Assembly (NCBI GenBank): GCA_034769895.1
Contig: CM068370.1
Span: 50,415,454 to 50,479,453, forward strand
From: Magicicada septendecula
Taxonomy: Eukaryota; Arthropoda; Insecta; Hemiptera; Cicadidae
Direction: 5' to 3'
DNA length: 64,000 bases
The notes below the pieces were generated by a model. It saw only the letters and a program-made list of their open reading frames with translations, made no database searches and had not been told where the DNA came from. Both the position numbers and the translations under genes were made by a program. Shown here in pieces: positions 1 through 9,357 of the stretch; positions within the stretch are counted from its first letter, which is position 1, and each line of letters starts with the position of its first letter.

Positions 1-1
1 T

Positions 2-676
2 GCGGTAATCATAGATTTGTATGTGCCAGAGATCAGTAGACCATCTTCGATTATTACCGACCATGGTACGCAATTTAAGGGGAGGAGATGGCGAGACACA
101 TTATTATCACTTGGGATCAAAACCTATAAGACGTCAGTCTACCACCCAAGTAGTAATCCGGCTGAGAGGGTACTGAGAGAAGTGGGTAGGATCTTGCAGA
201 CGTACTGTCACAACCAACAGAAAAAGTGGCAAGAGTACTTAGCAGCAACAGAGAAATTTCTAAATTTCGCCCACCATCCAGCTATAGGGATTACCCCTTA
301 CTCAGCCATGTATGAGAAGCCAACTCCCTGAGAAATTGAACAAATAATCGAATTTCCACCAAACAATGATCGCAAATTTAACCAGTTGAGATTCTATAAC
401 AAGGTGGCCGAAGACCAAGAGAAACGGCAAGCCAAATATCAAAAGGCAGTAGGGCGTATAATAACTTACAAAGAGGGTGAGAAAGTTCTCTTAAAAAATC
501 GAGAACTGCCCAGCACCCTAGAAGGGATAACCAAAAAGTTATTATTGCTCTATACAGGCCCATATGTTGTGGTAAAGGATAATCATAATAATACGTATGA
601 ACTGAGAGAAATAGTTTCCGGAAGAGTTAAAGGTGTGTACAATCAAGCATCCATGAAAAAGTACTATGAAGGATGA
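2..676 (+). pseudogene. Ty3/Gypsy pol 3' end (integrase core and C-terminal domain), one in-frame TGA
   Basis: The frame enters from outside the window. It shows the second catalytic Asp of a retroviral-type integrase (ITDHGTQFKG, near position 60) and the catalytic Glu about 35 residues on (PAERVLREVGR), then the basic C-terminal region ending in YTGPYVVVKD and SMKKYYEG. This enzyme joins element cDNA to host DNA in the nucleus. The frame is open except for one TGA at 329-331. The related Gypsy at 58.6-62 kb has Arg at the aligned position (PPRILEQ against TP*EIEQ), so a CGA-to-TGA change is likely. There is no env frame downstream. The first Asp and the HHCC finger lie outside the window. 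Confidence 0.9.
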
Positions 677-1700
677 GTTTGGAATTTTGAATTTATTAAC
701 AGAAAAATTCAAAAACAAATGTAAGAACATCTTACTACCAAGTATTTAGGAGAAAAACCTTTTGGCAAAATAAAAGAATGAATTTGGAATTTTATAAATA
801 TACAGAAAAATTCAAAAACAATTGTAAGAACATCTTACTACCAAGTATTTAGGAGAAAACCTTTTGGCAAAATAAAAGAAAGAATTTTGAATTTATAAAT
901 ATACACAAAAAATTCTAAAATAATTGTAGAACATCTTACTACCAAATATTTTTGAGAAAGAACTTTATGGCAATTTAAAAGAAAGGATTTTTGAATTTTA
1001 ATACAGAAAAATTCAAAAACAATTGTAAGAACATCTTACTACCAATGATTTTTGAGAAAAAAACTTTATGGCGAAAGAAAAGAAAGAATTTGGAATTTTA
1101 TAAATATACAAACAAATTCTAAAAATAATTGTAAGAACATCTTACTAACCAAAAATTTTTGAGAAAAAACTTTATGGCGAAATAAAAGAAAGATTTTGGA
1201 ATTTAATATACAAAAAATTTAAAAATGAAGTAAGACCAACTTACTATAACTAATTTTGTGAAAAAACTTTATGGTAAATAATTAAGAAGAATTTGAATTT
1301 AGAGAAATACCAAAAAATTCAGAAATAATTGTGAGATCACCTTACTACACACAATTTTGAAGAGAAACCATTTGGAATAATTAAAAAGGAAGAATTAGAA
1401 TTTAGAATTATATATAACAAAAAATTAAAAATTAAGTAAGCACATCTTACTATAAACAATATTGAAGGAAACAATTTTGGGAATAAATGAATTAAACAGA
1501 ATTTGAATTTTGATAAAACGTCAAAACTTTGAAACCAAAATAAGATCAACTTATTACAATGATTTATGAGAAATGTTATGGAATTAAATAAAAAGAAGAG
1601 TTTGAATTTTGCATAAAACTAACAAAGTTCTAAAAATAAATATGTGCCATTTATAATTAAATTTAGAAGAAAATAAAATGATTAATTCAGAAAAAAGAAT
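677..1700 (+). repeat. ~104-bp tandem repeat, 9-10 diverging copies, each with a 5-bp hairpin
   Basis: Directly behind the pol stop codon, a unit of about 97-107 bp repeats. Each unit has an AATTTGGAATTTTATAAA-like start and a palindrome of the GTAAG-n5-CTTAC type at about 721, 824, 934, 1027, 1131, 1233, 1332, 1436 and 1543. Copies diverge toward the right but the stem persists. The last is ATAAG/CTTAT, a compensated pair. Two similar hairpins occur in the LTR element at 16.6-23.5 kb, in the same position relative to its sense strand. Confidence 0.85.
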
Positions 1701-4700
1701 TAAATTTAATCCAGAATAAATGTGAATATCTAGCATTTGAAGGAGTAGAGAAGAAAAACAAAAAAAGAGTGTGATATACAAGAGAAGGCAATAATTTGGA
1801 AACAAAGAGAAGAATCTGTTATTATAATAAAATTATAAAAAATCCAAGAAAGAAAAACAATAAAATAATAATGAGAACAATCTATGACTGACTAATTACT
1901 TATGAAACGATAATAGAAACAGTTAATCAAGAAAAAGGAATACGATATTACTCAGTTCTGAAGAAACGAAGAAGAACAACTCATACCAAACATATGGAGA
2001 AGATGATTTTGAACAAATAATAATAATAAGACCTAGATGAAATGCAAAGAGAAGAAGTACCACATGAAATAAATAATGTTACCACATAAATGAATTAATG
2101 TTAATGAATGCGAAGGCGGATTAATAACTTTCTAAGAGAAAGGAAAGAACAAAATGTTTAAATAATATGATCAAAATAACAACCTGAATATCTAATATAA
2201 AGATACAAATTAAAAAAATTAAATATAATAAAATAAGACCATTCAAATAATGAATAAGAAAATACTATATATAAAGACCATGCTAACGCTATAATTAACC
2301 AGAAGGAAGTATAAAGAGAATTCAGATGGAGAAGGAAAAGAGTTGCACTATAACTTGTAACAAGAATTATTAAAAGAAGTTTTCAACCATAATTAAAATA
2401 AATATATCAGACAAGTTAAGAGTTCAGAAAAATATATATATAATGAGGATAATAAGAATTAAGAAGATTTATTAAGATAGCAAATGTGAGATAATCTGAG
2501 AAACTACGGAGTGAAGAATCCAAAGATATTTTTATTAGTCGAAAATGAGACTACTTTTTATTTTATTTTATTCGATGACTGACTGAAGATAATTCCAGCA
2601 GCATTATGTTTTTTGAGCAGAGATGAATGTGCCTCTTGACTCAAATTGTAGAAGTGGTGTATGGCCAGCAGAGTTGTGTAGCCTACAGTGCCCCTCTGAA
2701 CTGCCCCAGCCCACGTGATAGGGAATGTTAGGGAATTAATATCCCAAGGATGCAACACGAAGTTTATAAAGAAAGAAAATGTATAATAATAATAATAATA
2801 ATATAACTCAGAAGACACTAACTATCCAAGAAGGATCAACAATCAGATAAGTGACTATATATATAAAATTTATTAAACTCAAATATAAAAAGTCGATATA
2901 GAAATGGAGAGGAAAATGAAATATAAAAAAAAAAATATAATGAAATTATCATAAGAAATTATTTCATCCATAAACATGTCTGAAATAATTACTTCTGGAG
3001 GAGAGCAATCTGTAGCGTGACAGATAAACACATAAAAAGGAATGGCTATGATCATTAAAATAATCTAGTATAATAACATTAAATCCGAAGAAAGCATTAG
3101 AATATAAATAATTAATTCAGAGCAACCGTGCAGAACAATCATTAATATTAAAAGTATAAGTTCGTATAAAAAATGTTACTAGTGATGAATCATCAAAACC
3201 AGATTAATAACCCAAGGTTAAAAGATATAAACCAGGAAGGTAAGGAGTATATAAGGAAGCAACCCAGAGTATTACTAAACCCACAACGAAGATAATAAAT
3301 AAATAAAAAAAAAGAAACCCAGAACAAGGCAAGATCCACCATAAAAAGTGATGTATTTAAAATAACCAGAAGAGTAGATGAAGAAATACCCCCAAGAAAC
3401 CCGATGACATCCAGAAGAAGATGAAGAACATACAATCCTAAGAAGCCAGAAGAAAAGAAGACATCATTGAAGAAACAAGAAGAAGGCAGCATCCAGAAGA
3501 AGAAGGAATGCTCTTATAAAAAACACCCATATCCCCATATCCCAAAATAAATAAAAACCACAATAATAATAAAAAGTATAACGAAGTATTCATGAACGAA
3601 AACCATATGTACAATAAAAGTAAGAATAAAAGTGTATAGAGTAAGAGTTGCCAGTGGACCAAGGTGAAACAATAATATAATACCCAAAGAACAAATCTTC
3701 ATTGTAACCCACAAACCAATTTCTTGATGTTAATAAGACTAAACAACCATTTAGAAATAGCATCAAAGAGTGTAAAGTAAACCAGTGCTAGTTTATGTAT
3801 TGTAAAAAATAAAACTTATGTTTCAACCTTGGCATCCACAAACTGTGTAAATAATGAAAATATAACTTTTTAGTGACTTATGATTTGTACAAGGTGAATA
3901 TAATACATGTAATAATATAGAGCTGTCAATCTGTTTGAAATGACATTTCTTTAAAAATGAATAAAAACAGATGCAGACATAAAGTGACAGCGTACAATTA
4001 CCCAAAACCATATTAAAAACAGTTTAAAAACTGATAATTAAATTTAGTATAAGAAATAGTAAATAAGAATATAGGAATAAGGTTTTTGTTCTTATAAAAT
4101 AAGAATTTAAAAAAATGTATTAGTGATAAGAACATTTAATAAGTTTAGAACCACTAACATCCTAATGGTGAAAATATTTATTACTTGTGTAAATAGTAAT
4201 AATTGAATAGGATGTTAGCATGGTAAAAAACGTTCTTTGTAAATAATATTTCTGTTTTAGTATTAAGTTTTGATTATAAAAAAAATGTCTAATTTGTTGA
4301 AGACAACCATTATTTAAAAATATTTCTTATCTGTTAATAGTATTGAAACAGATACTAATTGTTATTATGTTTAATAGAAAATATGTTTCATTTATATTAC
4401 AATGTTAAAAAGTCAGAGAGGGTATAACTAAATATGTATTGTTTATATAAAAATTTGTATGAAAAAATTGTTAAGAATCTAGGCAAACTGTTGAAAACTA
4501 AACCTCATCAAAACTGAGAAACTAAGTACTTTAATACATTTAAACTGAAGGGATTTAGATAACATAAACCAGAAACAAAGCCATATAATTAGAAATACAA
4601 CTTAGAAAGATTTTATAAAATTATAGCCAGGATTATTAATAAAAATGGAAATGGCAGAACTAAAAAATTTTGGGAAGGGGAGTCATATATTCCAACATAA

Positions 4701-5311
4701 TATTTTAAAACTTAACCAATTCATATAATTGCAAGGAATTAAGGGAATATAAACCTTTTATTACAATATGAGATTTAATAATCATAAATATAACTTGAAA
4801 ACGGCAATGACAGGAAGCTGATTTTGAAAATTTACAAGATACAAAATGAAGGTAAAATTACCAATTTTAGATGCAAAACTTAATAAAATGGCATTATTCG
4901 ATATTAAAATACGCCGAATGAACTGAAGGATTAAATTGAGTAACAACTAGCTAATAAATTTGAATAATAACCAAAGTTTAAGCAGTTATATAATGTAACT
5001 TTAATACATGCACAGGATGCATTATAAAATTCGAACAATGAAAGGAATAATATTGCTTTGGCTAAGATTTTAGTCGAAAGTAAAGGAAGTAGAGAGTTGA
5101 TTATTGAACGTTGTACGGGACACTTGACACGAGCAATTAAAACGATTTAACCTAGTTTTAAATTAACCTAGTTTCGAGTACCGTAATGGCGAGTCATTGT
5201 ATGATACGAATTTGAAAATCGCGAGTGACGACAAAAAACATTTCACAACTCCGACACAGTGACATAAACACTTACAAAAGACTAACTAACATTGTATAGC
5301 ACGAAACTACA
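1701..5311. other. AT-rich sequence, no gene recognised
   Basis: Strongly AT-rich with short purine and TAA-like runs and no convincing coding frame. It probably includes the 3' non-coding part of the Gypsy element at the left edge. A possible polypurine tract (GGGAAGGGGAG) lies at 4671-4681, but no LTR copy is available to prove it. Positions 2575-2770 form an island of higher GC content of unknown origin, followed by an ATA/AAT microsatellite at about 2780-2802. Confidence 0.5.
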
Positions 5312-5584
5312 GTGAAACAACATTTTAAACACCATAAAACAGTATATAACATAACCAACAATAGTGCCGAATCAACAGAAAGTGAACTGACTTATAAAGA
5401 CACCACTTTTCAAAATACAACACAGAAACTTAACCAGAGACACTACACGAACATCAGGAGGAAGATTTGCAGACACCAGGACGTGAATTCGGCAAGAAAA
5501 TATCTTTATTGGAACGCCAAATCTACGAAGGGACGATTGACAACTTCGATGGTGGCCATTACAGATTTCTCACCGCTCAACTGA
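5312..5584 (+). CDS. Unrecognised 90-residue open frame
   Basis: A hydrophilic, Thr/Asn/Lys-rich frame in a slightly less AT-rich patch. I recognise no domain, signal peptide or membrane segment. It could be LTR or leader sequence of the degenerate Gypsy element to its left. A chance open frame is the most likely explanation. Confidence 0.12.
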   Translation: MKQHFKHHKTVYNITNNSAESTESELTYKDTTFQNTTQKLNQRHYTNIRRKICRHQDVNSARKYLYWNAKSTKGRLTTSMVAITDFSPLN

Positions 5585-6520
5585 ACAGTGCCTCCTAGTT
5601 TGTCAGCGACATGGTGCGCAATCTATTTATTTATTTTAATATTTTCAATTGAATATATGTACTTTAGTATTAAGAATTATCCTTGTAACGTTATACTTTT
5701 TTAATCTTTGCCCGATTTCTCTGACTTTTCCAATGAATAGCTGTTAAAAGAACCTTATTGTATTTTATATAAAAACTTGTAACATTCGATACCCTGAGAG
5801 TCGATTTAAAAAATCGACAAGAATCTTTATAAACAATTGTCAAATAAATAATTTATACTTTTCATCTTAAAACAGTTCTTTCTTTTCTAAACATAGCAAT
5901 TTACACATACTATAATTTAAACAACATACTACAAGAATTTCACCACATTGAAGGAAGATAACCTCCAAAACTGAAAGTAAACAAAGATCGATTGTATCTG
6001 GAGACAATCTTATAAGTGGTTGGAGGTTCTTAAAAAATACAGAAAAGCTTATAAAATTTTTTAAACAAGTGAGAAGCGTTTCGGAACTTCACGGAACTCA
6101 ATTAATTAATTGTTTCTAATTAATTAATCAATAAAAAAAATTTTTAATTATAAATTTTTTTTTAAATAAACAATTTTCCTACACGAACACATATTTAATA
6201 AATTTTGTAACACAACACCAATATTTAAAAACCATAAACACGTTCTATTACAAATTGGCTAGCCCAAACAGTGGGGCATAAACTTAAAATAAAAGGAAGG
6301 AAGAACAGAACAGATCTAAAAGAATTTGTAAACAAAGCACACACATTAATTGATTCTTTTACAGTATGTACATTGTATTTTGGGTACTTAACATTGATAA
6401 TTCTTATTGATTGCATGATAATACAGTTTTGAGTGAGTGATAATAACAATAATATTTTGTTTTGATAAAGTAAGTGACATTATTGAAATTTTATAATGTA
6501 ATTGAAGTAATTGGAGGCAA
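5585..6520. other. AT-rich non-coding stretch
   Basis: I see no gene. There is a small GTCGATTT/AAATCGAC palindrome near 5803-5819 and a run of TTAATTAATT-type sequence near 6100-6130. Confidence 0.5.
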
Positions 6521-6599
6521 TCAATTTAAATTAATTGAAAAGATGGATTTAAATGAATTTAAAATGTGGTAAAAGTTAGATTTTTGGTAATGATTTTTT

Positions 6600-6960
6600 A
6601 ATAAAACAGTAATTGATTTCAGTAAACTGGTGTTAGAGTTAGACAATGAAACTAAACTGGTCAGAGGTAGTTTTGCACAGGAATTAGACATCATAAGAAT
6701 TTCTGGAGGTAAAGTGAGATAAACACGGGTCAGTAGGGGGGACACAGAAGCGAGAGTAAATGTGTGTAGAGAGAAAGGGAGTGATGAAAGTAAACAGCGA
6801 ATATAGGAGAATAGAGCACATAATTTTTTTAAAATAAGGGTGGAGCTGTTGGGGGACCCCAACATGAGGAGTTGAGGGCAGATTTGGACCGTTTTAAAGA
6901 GGTGTTGGCGGAGTTACCTGGAAGGGTCAGGAACTAGGAGTGTAGTGGAAAGCACGGGAA
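6600..6960 (+). pseudogene. Degenerate Ty3/Gypsy pol fragment (linker before reverse transcriptase)
   Basis: Decayed plus-strand frames contain LELDNETKLVRGSFAQELD (from about 6632) and ADLDRFKEVLAELPGRVRN (about 6879-6935). The second resembles QFKGVFADIPGRAKNYEC, which lies between protease and reverse transcriptase in the intact Gypsy pol at 58.6-62 kb. Stops and frameshifts break it up. A poly-pyrimidine/purine patch and unrelated sequence follow. Confidence 0.5.
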
Positions 6961-7036
6961 CACACACCTTTTGTACAAAGAAATTATTTTCTTTGTAAAG
7001 AAAAGTTAGTTTTGTTTTGTAAAAAGTTAGTTTCTT

Positions 7037-7212
7037 TACAACCTCCAGTAGTCTACACAGAAACGTAATCCACCATCCTTCTTTGCAACCAGCACTACAG
7101 GAGAAGACCAATTACTTGACAAAGGTTCGATTATTCCTTCTGTCAACATGTCCTGTACTAACCAAGATATTTCCTCTTGCTTAGCTAATGGAGGTCTTCT
7201 ACAGAAAGCAGG
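7037..7212 (-). pseudogene. Ty3/Gypsy reverse-transcriptase fragment
   Basis: The minus strand has a single open stretch of about 58 codons reading RPPLAKQEEISWLVQDMLTE and then GIIEPLSSNWSSPVVLVAKK and GGLRFCVDYWRL before TAA. This is the conserved start of the Gypsy reverse-transcriptase fingers (EGIIEPS..SPVVLVKKKDG..R.CVDYR). The rest of the domain is missing. Upstream on the same strand (about 7213-7560) are only broken frames that may be older parts of the same element. Confidence 0.8.
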
Positions 7213-8224
7213 AGACTAATTATTCCAAAATGTAATATTTACACTTGATGGAATCCTATACAATCAAGGGCAGAAGATTACTACTGAAAAATCAAAAACT
7301 TTTGTGTTTATAGGTAAACATCAAATTAAAACACAAAGTTGTGGGATCACAACTTCATCATTTGTAATTACCTGGGCTATGGGCCTATTAAATGATGCAT
7401 AAAATAAAACTATGAAAGGATACCCCCCCCATGAAGTTTTACAAAACAAAGGTTGTACCAGGTTCCTGTGTACAAATGAAACATGCACCCTTAGGAAAAC
7501 TAAGGAGAGATAATTGCAGGAAACTCAGCATGCTGAGACAAAATTTTTAATTTACACTATTTTTAATATAATTTAATTTTTACACAATGATATTTCCTAT
7601 TAAATTGGAAAAATATTGATGACACACATTAGGAGATAACTGAAAGGTGAATGTTTGCAGAGGAAGATTAGGTACAATAATAAGAGATGGTAAGAATGCT
7701 TAAACGACATGAAAAATAACATATCAACAGTAGCAGCCTTGACATACAGCCTATTAGGAACACATGATATTGGCAAACTGATGAAGAGATGGTACATGAA
7801 CTGGTTAACTAGTGTCGTATCCTTGGAGTAAGGATGCTGCTGCTGATGATTATGACAAAAGCTTGCATAAGATCTAGAATCAGATGCAAATGCCCACTGG
7901 ATCATACGCCTAATGTTTCACATAATCATTACAGTTTCTTCTCCAGGCCAATACTTATAGAACCCTCTGTATTGAAAATCATGAAAAGTATGAATTTATT
8001 TCAGGCGTCATAAATTGCTGCATCCCCAAATGAATTAGAAGAAGAAAGAAGACAGAAAGTAAGTTATCTCCTTTTATCAATTCAGAAAGTTAAATTCATG
8101 TTAATAAAATGAAGCGTGTGTAGTAGAACACTGAACAGACACAAATTTTGGATAACTGTTACTAACGAAATGTATTGTGAGGTTTGGCCATTTACTAAAC
8201 AAAACATTATTAAATATAATTATA
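7213..8224. other. No supported gene
   Basis: AT-rich sequence with scattered stops on both strands. The first 350 bases may be decayed Gypsy protease-linker sequence on the minus strand. The remainder shows nothing I recognise. Confidence 0.4.
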
Positions 8225-8297
8225 ACACTACCGACTCGGAACACAAAGTTTTTTATTGGTAAAAACATAAAAGTTTTACCTTATAGCCTGAGCCAGT

Positions 8298-8322
8298 TTT
8301 CGCTTATTATAAGCTTCGTCAG
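8298..8322 (-). ncRNA. Hammerhead-like motif in PLE terminus (partial)
   Basis: The minus strand reads CTGACGA, an extra A, the hairpin GCTTA-TAA-TAAGC, then GAAAAC. CTGANGA and GAAA are the two core boxes of a hammerhead ribozyme and the hairpin occupies the stem II position. A clear stem III is not visible and the extra base is non-canonical. Confidence 0.4.
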
Positions 8323-8399
8323 ATGCTGCCACTGGGAGCGTTGCCCGTCTTGTTCTTGGCGATGGTGTTGACTTTGAAGGATCAATGTTGTGTGTGTGT

Positions 8400-8794
8400 G
8401 TGTATGTGTGTGTGTGTGGGGGGGGTATTTTGAATAATGCATGTGATTTGAATTGTGTCTGTTCATTTAGGATGTCGTTTTTATATGTTTTTATGTGTTT
8501 GTATATTTCCAATTGTTCGAGAGTGTCTAGTTTTCAGCCTTTTGTGTGTACATGTAGAATATCCATGTTATTGTCGATGTTTTTGTATGTGTGGTTTGCT
8601 TCAATGAGGTGGTTTGCAAAGGTGGATTCGGTAGTGGAGTGTAGTGCCTTTGTGTGTTCAATGTATCTTTGTTTGAAACTACGTCCTGTCTGGCCTTTGT
8701 AGAATTTGTTGCAATCTGAGCAATTTAGTTTGTAAATACCAAGTAGATCAAATTTTGTGTGTGTGTTCTGTTTTGTTTGTAGCTGTGTATGCAA
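8400..8794 (-). pseudogene. PLE GIY-YIG endonuclease domain, truncated, one in-frame TGA
   Basis: The minus-strand frame reads GIYKLNCSDCNKFYKGQTGR followed by SFKQRYIEHTKAL, the GIY-YIG nuclease signature of Penelope-like elements (here the YIG is YKG). It matches GVYKLNCSDCSQFYIGQTGR in the fuller PLE at 40-43 kb. After HTKG the frame meets TGA (8534-8536) and then continues as KLDTLEQLEIYKHIKTYKND, again matching the other PLE (LKLDTLEWFEIYKATKEN). No reverse transcriptase is present, so this is a 3' fragment. It ends in a GT microsatellite (8390-8415). Confidence 0.85.
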
Positions 8795-9065
8795 TTCTGT
8801 TTCCTGCTTTTCTTGAATTTGTGGGCTAATTTTTCAGTGTGGTTATTGATGTATGTTAGTGTTATGAATTTTTTGTTTTCTGTGTTTGTCTACTATTTGT
8901 TTTGTGTACAAAACAATTGATCTGTTGTATCTGTTGGATTCTCCTAGATGTTTTATCGTGTTTAGTTCGTCTTTGTAGTCTTTTTCATCTAGTGTTCCGA
9001 GTCGGTAGTGGTACGATTATATTCAGTTTACCAACAGAGACATCATGGACAACGAAATCCAAGAA

Positions 9066-9350
9066 AACATTTTTGCCTGTGTATTAATAAAATGTATTGT
9101 CATTATTAGGAACTGCATAAACCTGATACAGGCATAATTATTTGCATACACTGAGTATCAATACACAGGAATTATTATAATTGTCTTCTTAATGTACAAT
9201 TAATATGTGTCTGTAATGCTTATTCTTATTCTTTTCACAACTAAACACACATTCATGTACCAAGTGTTGTTGTTCATAATGTTGCTGTCTCAGAGGTTAT
9301 GCTAAAGATTATTTATGTTCTAACATGCAATTATTTTTATTTTATTGAAG
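9066..9350 (+). repeat. Left arm of a local inverted duplication
   Basis: This stretch, continuing after the hAT insertion at 12352-12570, is repeated in reverse orientation at about 13100-13295 and 13554-13790. Shared landmarks include ACAATACATTTTATTAATAC, CATGTACCAAGTGTTGTTGT and TCTAACATGCAATTATTTT. The duplication predates the hAT and foldback insertions, because each arm carries one of them. Confidence 0.85.
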
Positions 9351-9357
9351 ATGTAGA

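Larger units (their letters stand above)
8225..9011 (-). mobile_element. Penelope-like element fragment with inverted ends
   Basis: The outer ends are inverted copies of ACTACCGACTCGGAACAC (8227-8244 and about 8992-9009). Between them lies a minus-strand PLE endonuclease fragment. The left end is the same sequence that forms the arms of the foldback at 52.8-53.45 kb (shared TTTTTTATTGGTAAAAACAT and CTTATAGCCTGA blocks). Inverted pseudo-LTR arrangements are known for PLEs. Confidence 0.75.

Noticed and set aside
8281-8512. His/Thr-rich minus-strand frames
   Set aside because: Produced by the GT microsatellite and the PLE terminus; only the part before it shows PLE homology.
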